Shown: positions 17,477-25,631 of the stretch, one piece after another
How positions within the stretch are numbered: position 1 is the stretch's first letter
How the letters are laid out: each line of letters begins with the position of its first letter
Assembly: GCA_002386525.1 (NCBI GenBank)
Contig: DGIS01000035.1
Location: 1-57,487 of the forward strand
Direction of reading: 5' to 3'
Length of the DNA stretch: 57,487 nucleotides
Source of the DNA: Sphingobacterium sp. UBA4616
Lineage (GTDB): Bacteria > Bacteroidota > Bacteroidia > Sphingobacteriales > Sphingobacteriaceae
Position numbers and translations under genes: made by a program
The notes under the pieces: model-generated
Seen by the model: only the letters and a program-made list of their open reading frames with translations
Databases searched by the model: none
What the model was told of the DNA's origin: nothing

Positions 17477-19600
17477 TTACTTTAATGCCTTTATTCCCAT
17501 GTTCCAAAGCGCAAAAGCATACTTATCCACAGTACTATTGATCAGAACTTCTGTAGACCTTCCAGCACCATGACCAGCTTTCGTCTCAATACGGATCAAT
17601 ACAGGATTATCACAACCTTGCTTTGCCTGCAGCTCTGAAGCAAATTTATAGGAGTGTGCTGGCACTACCCGATCATCATGATCTCCGGTAAACACCATTG
17701 TTGCTGGGTAGCAAACGCCAGATTTCACATTATGCACCGGAGAATACGCTTTCAGATAGTCAAACATTTCTTTGCTATCACTGACCGTACCATAATCATA
17801 GGACCAACCTGCACCAGCCGTGAAAGTATGGTAACGTAACATATCCAAAACACCAACCTCTGGAAGAGCCACTTTGGCAATTTTAGGATCGATTGTCATT
17901 GTCGCCCCAACAAGCAAGCCACCGTTGGATCCTCCGTTTAAAGCGGTATACTCCGGTGATGTATACCCATTCTCCTGCAGGTAACGGGCAGCTGCAATAA
18001 AATCATGAAAGACATTTAATTTGTTGAACTGCCTGCCGCCATCATGCCATTTCTGACCATATTCGCCGCCGCCACGGAGATTCGGAACAGCATAAACACC
18101 GCCATTTGCTAACCACACAGCAACGGAAGTACTGAACCCAGGGGTTAAGCTGATATTAAAGCCCCCATAACCATATACAATCGTCGGGTTTTTACCGTTC
18201 AAAGCAATCCCCTTTTTGTGGGTAATAATCATCGGAACTTTCGTACCGTCTTTCGAGGTGTAGAACACCTGTTTGGATTCATACTGATCCGAGTCAAACT
18301 TTACTTTAGGCTTGATATAAAGCGTAGCGTGCCCAGAACTCACGTCGAACTTATAGCTCGAAGACGGTGTAATGTAATTTGAAAAACCAAAATAGATTTC
18401 TTTTTCTGTCTTTTTACCCGAAAAGCCACTCGCTGTACCAATGCCAGGCAATTCTATTTGTCGAATCTTCTTACCGGTATAATCGTATTGAATCACAACA
18501 GAAACGGCATCCTTCAAATAATTTGCAAAAAGATAGCCCCCTCCAGTACTGATCGAAAGGACATTTTCAGTCTCTGGAATAACATCTTTCCAGTTCTCTT
18601 TTGCAGGATTCTTCAAATCTACTTTAACCAAACGGTTGTTGGCAGCCTTATAATTTGTCTCCAGTAAGAAACTGTCCCCAATATTGTCAACGACACCGGT
18701 ATTGGCATCAAAATGGTCCTGCAAGCAAATAATCTTGCTATTCGGCTGCTTGAGATCCTGATAATACAGTTCATTTCCCGTTGTCGTATTTGCGGCGGAG
18801 ATAATTAGGTACCGTTGATCATCTGTCAATGAAGCACCCACATAACGCCTTGGTGTTGCAGAACCTCCAAAAATCAATTTATCTTCAGACTGTGCTGTGT
18901 TGAGTTTATGGTAAAATAATTTATGTTGATCTGTTTTTTCAGAAAGTTCAGACCCCTTTGGCTTATCGTAGCTTGAATAATAAAACCCATCATTTCCTTT
19001 CCATGCGATACCGGAGAATTTGACATCTATGAGGGTGGCCCCCACAGGTGACTTATCTTTGGCATTCAGCACAATGACTTTCCGCCAGTCTGATCCGCCT
19101 TCAGAAATAGAATAGGCGACTAGGCTACCATCTTTAGAAAATGAAACGTCCGCTAATGAAGTCGATCCATCTTTCGAGAAAGTATTTGGGTCCAAGAAAA
19201 CTTCCTCTGTCCCTTTCTCCCCTAGTTTGCGATAAAGCACCGCATGCTGCTGTAAGCCATTATTTTTAAAAAAATAAGTATATCCACCTTCCTTAAAAGG
19301 TGTTCCTATTTTTTCATAATTCCATATTTCGGTTAATTGATCTTTCAGCTTTGTGCGGAACGGGATTGCATTCAAATAGTCAAATGTGACCTTATTCTCA
19401 GCCTCTACCCAGTTTTTTGTTTCAGCTGAACGATCATCTTCCAGCCAGCGATAGGGGTCTGCAATCTTTTCCCCCCAAAATTCATCCACGACGGTTCCTT
19501 TCGTTGTCGTGGGATATGTTAACCGTTGTCCATAACCAGTTGTCGCCGTACCTGCCATACCCATCATCATTAGGATAAGACCAAAATTTTTCTTTATCAT
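17477..19600 (-). CDS. secreted prolyl oligopeptidase, family S9A
   Basis: This enzyme of about 707 residues is the length of prolyl oligopeptidase (about 710). The seven-bladed propeller spans the middle and the alpha/beta-hydrolase domain the C-terminal third. The nucleophile is Ser558 in GGSNGG, the acid is the Asp in DHDDRVVP, and the base is the His in KAGHGAG. It cleaves short peptides after proline. I chose the ATG at 19600, which gives a signal-like N-terminus (MIKKNFG…TGYGQ); an in-frame ATG 25 codons upstream adds a segment with no family match. A TAAATTTG box lies at 19673-19680 upstream. Confidence 0.9.
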   Translation of the reverse strand: MIKKNFGLILMMMGMAGTATTGYGQRLTYPTTTKGTVVDEFWGEKIADPYRWLEDDRSAETKNWVEAENKVTFDYLNAIPFRTKLKDQLTEIWNYEKIGTPFKEGGYTYFFKNNGLQQHAVLYRKLGEKGTEEVFLDPNTFSKDGSTSLADVSFSKDGSLVAYSISEGGSDWRKVIVLNAKDKSPVGATLIDVKFSGIAWKGNDGFYYSSYDKPKGSELSEKTDQHKLFYHKLNTAQSEDKLIFGGSATPRRYVGASLTDDQRYLIISAANTTTGNELYYQDLKQPNSKIICLQDHFDANTGVVDNIGDSFLLETNYKAANNRLVKVDLKNPAKENWKDVIPETENVLSISTGGGYLFANYLKDAVSVVIQYDYTGKKIRQIELPGIGTASGFSGKKTEKEIYFGFSNYITPSSSYKFDVSSGHATLYIKPKVKFDSDQYESKQVFYTSKDGTKVPMIITHKKGIALNGKNPTIVYGYGGFNISLTPGFSTSVAVWLANGGVYAVPNLRGGGEYGQKWHDGGRQFNKLNVFHDFIAAARYLQENGYTSPEYTALNGGSNGGLLVGATMTIDPKIAKVALPEVGVLDMLRYHTFTAGAGWSYDYGTVSDSKEMFDYLKAYSPVHNVKSGVCYPATMVFTGDHDDRVVPAHSYKFASELQAKQGCDNPVLIRIETKAGHGAGRSTEVLINSTVDKYAFALWNMGIKALK

Positions 19601-19920
19601 AAAATCGTATACTTGTTTCAACCAATCTAAGTTCAATTCACCTAGTATCTGAAAATTTGAGTTGAATATAGACAAATTTATCGACCTCCTATGTTTCTCA
19701 GGCTGTATTTATCTTGCAAAGCATACCTTAAAAAGCGCGAGTTCATCGTTACCCGACGACCACAATATGGTGCGAAAAGCGCTACAACAAAATCGCTGTC
19801 TGTTTATCAGCGATAGAGCAATCGAGAAAACATCCATCAGCAGTTGCATATTTCTTCGCGGCATATTTCTTGGACAGCCGAAATTTCTTTAGATTTATTT
19901 AAATCTTGAATTACTAAACC
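19601..19920. other. intergenic region between divergent peptidase genes
   Basis: 320 bases between the start of the prolyl oligopeptidase gene (-) and the M1 aminopeptidase gene (+). It holds one TAnnTTTG box on the minus strand (CAAATTTA at 19673-19680 as read on plus) without a well-spaced -33 box. The open frames inside it have no recognisable product or ribosome site and are not called. Nothing else seen. Confidence 0.5.
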
Positions 19921-22089
19921 ATGTTTAAAAAAATCATATATCTTTTAGTAGGAATTTCCATGCTGCAAACGGGTGTCAGCAATGGTCAGCAACTACCGGT
20001 GGATCAACAGTATAGAGCCACCCCTACCAAGATCAATAATCTTGTTCACACCAAGCTGGATGTACGTTTTGACTATACAAATCAATTCCTCTACGGAAAA
20101 GAATGGGTTACATTGCAACCCCATTTTTATCCGACGGACTCCCTTCGCCTCGATGCAAAGGGAATGGATATCAAACAGGTGTCTTTGGTTAATGACCAGC
20201 AGCTGGTTCCATTAAAATACAACTATGATAACAACTCGCTTTTGATCAAGCTCGACCGCAAGTATCTCGCAAAAGAAAAGTACACCATTTACCTCGATTA
20301 TACTGCAAAACCCAACTTATTAAAAGCACAGGGCAGTGCAGCAATCAATGATGCAAAAGGGCTTTATTTTATCAATCCTGATGAGCGTACGCCAAATAAG
20401 CCGCGCCAGATATGGACACAAGGCGAAACAGAAGCGTCTTCAGCATGGTTTCCAACCATCGACCGTCCAAATCAAAAGACCACGGCCGAAATCTCCATGA
20501 CTGTCCTTGATAACTATGTGAGTTTATCGAATGGAGCATTGATTAACCAACAGAAGAATCAGGATGGTACACGCACGGATACCTGGAAAATGGATCTACC
20601 ACATGCCCCCTACTTGTTTATGATGGCCGTTGGCGATTTCAAAATCTATGCCGATAAGTACAATAATATCCCTGTTGACTATTACCTAGAGCCGAAATAT
20701 GCGCCTTATGCGAAGGATATTTTTGGGAAGACGCCGGCCATGATGGACTTTTATAGCAAAACACTGGGTGTCCCTTACCCATGGAATAAATATGCACAGA
20801 TCGTCTGTCGTGATTATGTTTCAGGTGCAATGGAAAACACCAGTGCAACATTGCATGGGGAACATGTACAAAAGACCAAACGCGAATTGTTGGACGATAA
20901 TCAGGAGGGAACGATTGCCCATGAACTGTTTCACCAGTGGTTTGGCGATTTGGTCACAGCAGAATCTTGGTCCAATCTGACCATGAATGAGTCTTTCGCC
21001 ACTTTCGGCGAGGTGATCTGGCGTGAACACGACGGAGGTAAAGATCGTGGGGATAAATCGAGGTTTGAAAAACTACAGTCTTACCTTAACACGACTAAAA
21101 ACGGAAAGAGTCCGGCTTTAGCGCGCTATTATTATCACGATAAAGAAGATATGTTCGATAACATCAGCTATGCGAAAGGATCATTGATTCTCTATGCCCT
21201 GAAAGCGCAGATGGGGGATGACGCATTCTATCAATCGCTAAAAAAATATTTGACAGACAATTCTTTTAAAACCGGCGAACCGCAACAGCTGCGTCTCGCT
21301 ATGGAGGAAGTGACCGGCAAAGACTGGGCTCCGTATTTCAATCAATGGTATTACCAAGGTGGGCATCCAATTTTGAAAATTACGACAAGAACTGGAGAGA
21401 ACAGTGTTATACTGAACGTAGCCCAAATTCAAGATTCTACCGTGCAGACATTCCAGGTCCCTTTGACCGTCGATATCTATACCAAAAATGGTAAGATCAG
21501 ACAGCACTTTCAACTCAACAAGCGGAATGCCCAATTTATGGTTCCCGTACCTGCTGCCGTTGAATTTATCGATATTGATCCCGAAAAAGTGCTCGTTGGC
21601 CAAATTCAAATCGCTAAGTCAGCTGCCGACTATCTGTATCAATATCAACATGCTCCTTCCTTTGCAAACCGTGCAGAGGCCATTACTTACGCTGCAAAAA
21701 ATCCGGCGAATACAATTAGTCAACAAATCTTAACTGAAGCGTTAAAGGATACCGATCCCGACCTTGCTGCTACAGCGATTCAGGGTCTCGATCTAAGCAA
21801 TCCTGCAGTCCGCAAGTCAACAGAAAAAACAATCTTAGCCCTTGCGGAAAAATCCGAAGCCTCTGTTATCCGTGCCTCTGCGATTCAAAAGCTTGCACAG
21901 ACAAAAGATAAAAAATACAAAAGTCTAATTCTGCATGCTGTAAACGACAAATCCTATATGGTTATCGCAAGTTCGATCATGGCGATAAAAAGTGCTTATC
22001 CCGATCAGCTTCAACAGTCTTTGAAGCGCATTGATCCCGATGCCACAGATTATCTAAAGGCGCTCATCACCGAATTATCTAAATCCTAG
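19921..22089 (+). CDS. secreted M1-family zinc aminopeptidase with HEAT-like C-terminus
   Basis: This 722-residue protein has a signal peptide (about residues 1-22), then the M1 N-terminal beta-domain. The catalytic domain has GAMEN at 302-306 and the zinc site HELFH at 334-338 with Glu357 18 residues later. The C-terminal part (about 570-722) is helical, with HEAT-like repeats. The enzyme removes N-terminal residues from peptides in the periplasm or outside the cell. It lies back to back with the prolyl oligopeptidase gene, which suggests shared use in peptide breakdown. The start at 19921 gives the signal peptide. Confidence 0.92.
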   Translation: MFKKIIYLLVGISMLQTGVSNGQQLPVDQQYRATPTKINNLVHTKLDVRFDYTNQFLYGKEWVTLQPHFYPTDSLRLDAKGMDIKQVSLVNDQQLVPLKYNYDNNSLLIKLDRKYLAKEKYTIYLDYTAKPNLLKAQGSAAINDAKGLYFINPDERTPNKPRQIWTQGETEASSAWFPTIDRPNQKTTAEISMTVLDNYVSLSNGALINQQKNQDGTRTDTWKMDLPHAPYLFMMAVGDFKIYADKYNNIPVDYYLEPKYAPYAKDIFGKTPAMMDFYSKTLGVPYPWNKYAQIVCRDYVSGAMENTSATLHGEHVQKTKRELLDDNQEGTIAHELFHQWFGDLVTAESWSNLTMNESFATFGEVIWREHDGGKDRGDKSRFEKLQSYLNTTKNGKSPALARYYYHDKEDMFDNISYAKGSLILYALKAQMGDDAFYQSLKKYLTDNSFKTGEPQQLRLAMEEVTGKDWAPYFNQWYYQGGHPILKITTRTGENSVILNVAQIQDSTVQTFQVPLTVDIYTKNGKIRQHFQLNKRNAQFMVPVPAAVEFIDIDPEKVLVGQIQIAKSAADYLYQYQHAPSFANRAEAITYAAKNPANTISQQILTEALKDTDPDLAATAIQGLDLSNPAVRKSTEKTILALAEKSEASVIRASAIQKLAQTKDKKYKSLILHAVNDKSYMVIASSIMAIKSAYPDQLQQSLKRIDPDATDYLKALITELSKS

Positions 22090-22102
22090 CAAAATATATT
22101 GT

Positions 22103-22136
22103 GGAGGCGAATTTTGTATTCGGCTCCATTTTTTTT
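22103..22136 (+). terminator. terminator after the M1 aminopeptidase gene
   Basis: A 9-bp stem with one mismatch (22103-22111 with 22119-22127) followed by a run of eight T (22129-22136). The downstream promoter is built into the same bases. Confidence 0.75.
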
Positions 22137-22143
22137 AGTTTTG
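22113..22143 (+). promoter_or_regulatory. promoter of the lpxH-like gene, overlapping the terminator
   Basis: TTTG (22113-22116), 19 bases, then TAGTTTTG (22136-22143). The -33 box lies in the loop of the preceding terminator and the -7 box begins at the last T of its tail. The predicted transcription start falls at or next to the ATG at 22149, so the mRNA may be leaderless or nearly so. Confidence 0.65.
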
Positions 22144-22148
22144 GCCAC

Positions 22149-22904
22149 ATGTCAACAAGAACAAAAATTTATTTTGCGTCCGACTTCCATCTAGGATCGT
22201 ATCCCTTGGAACGCTCACGGGAAAGGGAGCTGCAAATTATACAGTGGCTGGAAGAGATCAAAATAAATGCGGCGGCGCTTTATCTTGTTGGCGATATTTT
22301 TGATTTCTGGTTCGAGTATACCACGGTTGTCCCGAAAGGCTATATTCGCTTTTTAGGTAAATTAGCCGAAATATCGGATCTCGGCATTCCCATTACCCTA
22401 TTTAAAGGGAATCACGATATGTGGATGTTTGATTATCTCAAAGAGGAATTGAACGTAAAAATCATAGACGATGAATTGGAAATGCAGCTCAATGGCAAAA
22501 AGTTCTATATCCACCACGGCGATGGACTAGGTTCGGGAGATTACAAATACAAAATACTCAAAAAAATATTTCGGAGCCGCATCTGTCAATGGTTATTTGC
22601 ACGTTTACATCCAAATCTCGGCATTGGAATCGCAACACGCTGGTCTAAACATAGTCGTCTGTCCAGCAATACAGACGAAAAGTTTTTGGGAGAAGACAAA
22701 GAATGGCTAATTGGCTATGCGAAGGAAGTGGAATCTATGCAGCATCACGACTATTATATTTTTGGACATCGCCATCTTCCCTATGATATTAAGCTAAATC
22801 CCAATAGCCGCATCATAAATTTAGGCGAATGGATAAACTACCATACCTACGCCGTATGGGATGGTGAAAATTTACGTTTGGAGAAATGGGCGAGCAAATC
22901 CTAA
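22149..22904 (+). CDS. UDP-2,3-diacylglucosamine hydrolase-like metallophosphoesterase (LpxH type)
   Basis: From the ATG at 22149 the product has 251 residues. The metallophosphoesterase motifs are in order: SDFHLG (about 10-15), GDIFDFW (about 46-52), GNHD (about 83-86), IHHGDGL (about 121-127) and FGHRH (about 208-212). LpxH cleaves UDP-2,3-diacylglucosamine to lipid X in lipid A synthesis at the inner membrane. The length fits LpxH (about 240). A GTG at 22101 lies inside the terminator and is not a credible start. The regulator gene overlaps its last 19 bases. Confidence 0.82.
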   Translation: MSTRTKIYFASDFHLGSYPLERSRERELQIIQWLEEIKINAAALYLVGDIFDFWFEYTTVVPKGYIRFLGKLAEISDLGIPITLFKGNHDMWMFDYLKEELNVKIIDDELEMQLNGKKFYIHHGDGLGSGDYKYKILKKIFRSRICQWLFARLHPNLGIGIATRWSKHSRLSSNTDEKFLGEDKEWLIGYAKEVESMQHHDYYIFGHRHLPYDIKLNPNSRIINLGEWINYHTYAVWDGENLRLEKWASKS

Positions 22905-23476
22905 TTTCATTATCGGATTGCCTCAATGGCTATCACTTTCTTTCGGTGGAAAGCACTTCAAAATTGGAGCAGCTTAGTCAAAAGATCACCGTGAAAAGAA
23001 ATAGCCTATTAATCGAACAGGACAAAACGCAAAAAGACATCTATTTTTTGGCCTCGGGTTTAGCCCGGGTTTATTACGAGACGCCCAAACGTCAAATTAC
23101 CCTTGATTTTGTTTCCCCCGGAGGAACACTTATTTCCATGAATAGTTATGTGCATGATACCCCAGGTTACGAAAACATCGATCTGCTGGAGGACAGTGTG
23201 GTCTATCGCATCAACCAGCAACAGCTTTTTGAGCTCTACGAAAGTGATATCGCGATTGCCAACTGGGGGAGAAAGATGGCTGAACTCGAATTTATAAAAG
23301 CCGAGCACCGCACAATGGCGAAGCTTTTTAATACTGCGCAGGAGCGTTATGCAGAACTCCTTCAAAAATACCCCCAATATATCCAGCGCATCAAACTGGG
23401 GTACATCGCCTCCTATCTCGGTGTTAGTCAAGTTACTTTAAGTCGGATTCGCGCGAATATTCATACAAATTTTTAA
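22886..23476 (+). CDS. Crp/Fnr family transcriptional regulator
   Basis: This 196-residue protein has a cyclic-nucleotide-binding-like beta-roll (about residues 20-120) and a C-terminal helix-turn-helix (about 165-190, with YLGVSQVTLSRIRA). This is the layout common among Bacteroidota Crp-family regulators, which often lack a clear cAMP-binding arginine cluster. Its ligand is unknown. It starts inside the end of the lpxH-like gene (19-base overlap), so the two are translationally coupled. The SMR transporter gene downstream is a possible target. Confidence 0.85.
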   Translation: MGEQILISLSDCLNGYHFLSVESTSKLEQLSQKITVKRNSLLIEQDKTQKDIYFLASGLARVYYETPKRQITLDFVSPGGTLISMNSYVHDTPGYENIDLLEDSVVYRINQQQLFELYESDIAIANWGRKMAELEFIKAEHRTMAKLFNTAQERYAELLQKYPQYIQRIKLGYIASYLGVSQVTLSRIRANIHTNF

Positions 23477-23537
23477 CATTTGTAAAAACTATTATCGCCC
23501 AAAAGAAGGAACTTTGTCTGTAAACAAAGAAAAGGGT

Positions 23538-23867
23538 ATGAACTGGATATTTTTAATATTGGGTGGATTATGTGAAATTGGTTTCACCACCTGTTTGGGT
23601 AAAGCGAAAGATGCAACCGGGACTGGACAATGGCTCTGGTATGGGGCCTTTGTGATCTTTCTTTTTGCGAGTATGGGCTTATTGATCAAAGCTACACAGA
23701 CACTTCCTCTGGGTACAGCTTACGCTGTTTGGACGGGGATCGGAGCAGTAGGTACGGTTTTAATGGGAATCATTTTCTTCAAGGAGCCAGCAGATTTCTG
23801 GCGCATATTCTTTATTTTCACACTCATTGCCTCTATTGTGGGACTAAAAGCAGTTTCCTCTCATTAA
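23538..23867 (+). CDS. small multidrug resistance (SMR) family transporter
   Basis: This 109-residue protein with four predicted helices has the SMR layout: MNWIFLILGGLCEIG with the membrane-embedded Glu14 at the start, and AYAVWTGIGAVGTVLMGI in helix 3. Glu14 couples substrate efflux to proton import. The sequence resembles the SugE/Gdx branch, some members of which export guanidinium, but the subtype is not certain. I chose the ATG at 23538 over a TTG eight codons upstream. A small hairpin precedes the start; no guanidine riboswitch pattern was seen. Confidence 0.85.
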   Translation: MNWIFLILGGLCEIGFTTCLGKAKDATGTGQWLWYGAFVIFLFASMGLLIKATQTLPLGTAYAVWTGIGAVGTVLMGIIFFKEPADFWRIFFIFTLIASIVGLKAVSSH

Positions 23868-23904
23868 TAGCCGGCTAGGTAGTTTAAAAGCAACAAAATT
23901 TCCT

Positions 23905-23912
23905 TACTTTTG
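23905..23912 (+). promoter_or_regulatory. promoter -7 element of prfA
   Basis: TACTTTTG matches TAnnTTTG, with a near-match TTTA about 18 bases upstream. The leader to the ATG at 23966 would be about 48 bases. Confidence 0.5.
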
Positions 23913-23965
23913 TACACTCAATAGTAACCTAGGGCATACATTCCTAGAAGAAGCATTTTTGAAAT

Positions 23966-25039
23966 ATGTTAGACAAATTACAAGCGATAAAAGAAAGATG
24001 GGAAGAAGTGGAAGCTGAATTAAGCAACCCTGATACCATGCAAGATATGAAACGTTTTGCCAGATTAAATAAAGAATACAAAGATTTGGGCAAGATTGTG
24101 GATCAGTACCATATTTATAGAAATATGGTCAGTAATATCGACACCAATAAGGACATCATCATGAACGAAAAGGATCAAGAGCTTCGTGAGATGGCCAAGG
24201 AGGAGTTGGATCTTTTATATGTCGCCAAAGAAGAGAAAGAAGAAGAGATTCGTCTGATGCTGATTCCTAAGGATCCTGAAGACGCGAAAAACGCCATTAT
24301 CGAAATTCGTGGTGGATCTGGCGGTGATGAAGCAGCTTTATTTGCTGGTGACCTCTATCGCATGTACACACGTTATTTCGAGACCAAAGGCTGGCGTAAT
24401 GAAGTCATGGATGTTACCGAAGGAACTTCTGGCGGTTACAAGGAGGTGATATTAAAGGTAATCGGTGAAGACGTTTATGGACAATTGAAATACGAATCAG
24501 GTGTACACCGTGTGCAACGTGTTCCAGATACTGAAACGCAAGGCCGGGTACATACATCCGCAGCTTCGGTAGCAGTTCTTCCCGAGGCGGAAGAAGTGGA
24601 TGTTGAAATCAATCCTGGTGACATTGAATTACAGACATCCCGCTCGGGAGGTGCCGGTGGACAGAACGTCAATAAGGTAGAAACAAAAGTACAATTAACG
24701 CATAAACCGACGGGTATCGTCGTTGTTTGTCAGGTCGAACGTTCCCAATTAGCCAACCGTGAGTTAGCTATGGAGATGTTGCGTAACAAACTTTACGAGC
24801 TCGAGTTGAACAAAAAGAACGGCGACATCGCCGCAAAAAGAAAAACATTGGTATCAACCGGAGACCGTTCGGCAAAGATTCGTACCTATAATTACCCACA
24901 AGGTCGAGTTACCGAGCACCGTATCGGAATGACAATGTACAACTTACCGGCAATTATGGACGGTGATATTCAAGGAATTATCGATGCACTGCAATTTGCA
25001 GAGAATGCAGAGAAGATGAAAGACGGCCAAGTAGATTAG
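23966..25039 (+). CDS. prfA: peptide chain release factor 1
   Basis: This 357-residue protein is full length for RF1 (E. coli about 360). The catalytic GGQ is at residues 231-233 and the conserved HRVQRVP block at about 180. RF1 reads UAA and UAG and releases the finished peptide on the ribosome; the GGQ glutamine is usually methylated by PrmC. It is followed directly by the promoter of the tRNA-Asp array. RF2 is excluded by the length and the absence of the RF2 frameshift site. Confidence 0.96.
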   Translation: MLDKLQAIKERWEEVEAELSNPDTMQDMKRFARLNKEYKDLGKIVDQYHIYRNMVSNIDTNKDIIMNEKDQELREMAKEELDLLYVAKEEKEEEIRLMLIPKDPEDAKNAIIEIRGGSGGDEAALFAGDLYRMYTRYFETKGWRNEVMDVTEGTSGGYKEVILKVIGEDVYGQLKYESGVHRVQRVPDTETQGRVHTSAASVAVLPEAEEVDVEINPGDIELQTSRSGGAGGQNVNKVETKVQLTHKPTGIVVVCQVERSQLANRELAMEMLRNKLYELELNKKNGDIAAKRKTLVSTGDRSAKIRTYNYPQGRVTEHRIGMTMYNLPAIMDGDIQGIIDALQFAENAEKMKDGQVD

Positions 25040-25056
25040 TTTTTTTTCAAAAAATC

Positions 25057-25087
25057 TTTGCAGATACGTAAACAAACGCTATATTTG
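25057..25087 (+). promoter_or_regulatory. promoter of the tRNA-Asp array
   Basis: TTTG (25057-25060), 19 bases, then TATATTTG (25080-25087): a full-consensus promoter 25 bases before the first tRNA. Confidence 0.8.
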
Positions 25088-25112
25088 CACACCTTCTGAG
25101 GAGAAGGGTTGA

Positions 25113-25186
25113 GGTCTGGTAGTTCAGCTGGTTAGAATACATGCCTGTCACGCATGGGGTCGCGGGTTCGAGTCCCGTCCAGACCG
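25113..25186 (+). tRNA. tRNA-Asp (GTC), copy 1
   Basis: A 74-base cloverleaf: acceptor stem GGTCTGG/CCAGACC with discriminator G, TTCGAGT T-loop, anticodon GTC at 25147-25149. CCA is not encoded, so the CCA-adding enzyme must supply it. Confidence 0.97.
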
Positions 25187-25245
25187 CTTCAAAAGAGAAA
25201 GCAATCTCTTACGTTCTTTAACAAAATAAGTTTTTAAGATTTTTA

Positions 25246-25319
25246 GGTCTGGTAGTTCAGCTGGTTAGAATACATGCCTGTCACGCATGGGGTCGCGGGT
25301 TCGAGTCCCGTCCAGACCG
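25246..25319 (+). tRNA. tRNA-Asp (GTC), copy 2
   Basis: Identical in sequence to copy 1, separated from it by 59 bases. Confidence 0.97.
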
Positions 25320-25353
25320 CCAAAAATTGTTAAAAACAATCTTTAAGATTTTA

Positions 25354-25427
25354 GGTCTGGTAGTTCAGCTGGTTAGAATACATGCCTGTCACGCATGGGG
25401 TCGCGGGTTCGAGTCCCGTCCAGACCG
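25354..25427 (+). tRNA. tRNA-Asp (GTC), copy 3
   Basis: Identical to copies 1 and 2; spacer of 34 bases before it. The spacer ends much like that before copy 2 (TTAAGATTTT-like), consistent with recent duplication. Confidence 0.97.
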
Positions 25428-25451
25428 CTAAAATTTTAAAAACACATTGTT

Positions 25452-25525
25452 GGTCTGGTAGTTCAGCTGGTTAGAATACATGCCTGTCACGCATGGGGTC
25501 GCGGGTTCGAGTCCCGTCCAGACCG
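25452..25525 (+). tRNA. tRNA-Asp (GTC), copy 4
   Basis: Identical to the other three; spacer of 24 bases before it. It is the last tRNA before the terminator. Confidence 0.97.
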
Positions 25526-25530
25526 CCAAC

Positions 25531-25568
25531 AAAAAAAGCATCATTTATCATTAAATGATGCTTTTTTT
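25531..25568. terminator. terminator of the tRNA array
   Basis: A perfect 17-bp stem (25531-25547 with 25552-25568, loop TCAT), A-run left and T-run right. It sits between the tRNA array (+) and the beta-galactosidase gene (-), whose stop is at 25632, and can serve both. Confidence 0.88.
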
Positions 25569-25631
25569 TTGCTTTGATAAGCCAAATTCCACTTTTTTTA
25601 ATTCATATTGACGGGCGCCCACAGGGTCGTT

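Noticed and set aside
19662..19892. 76-codon open frame between the divergent peptidase genes
   Set aside because: No ribosome site or family match, and it overlaps the upstream region of the prolyl oligopeptidase gene.
23477..23537. Guanidine riboswitch before the SMR gene
   Set aside because: The gap is only 61 bases and lacks the paired ACGR hairpins or a ykkC-type fold; only a short hairpin is visible.
25113..25525. Four regularly spaced 74-base identical repeats that look like a CRISPR array
   Set aside because: Each repeat folds as a tRNA with anticodon GTC; spacers are unequal and AT-rich, and no cas gene is near.
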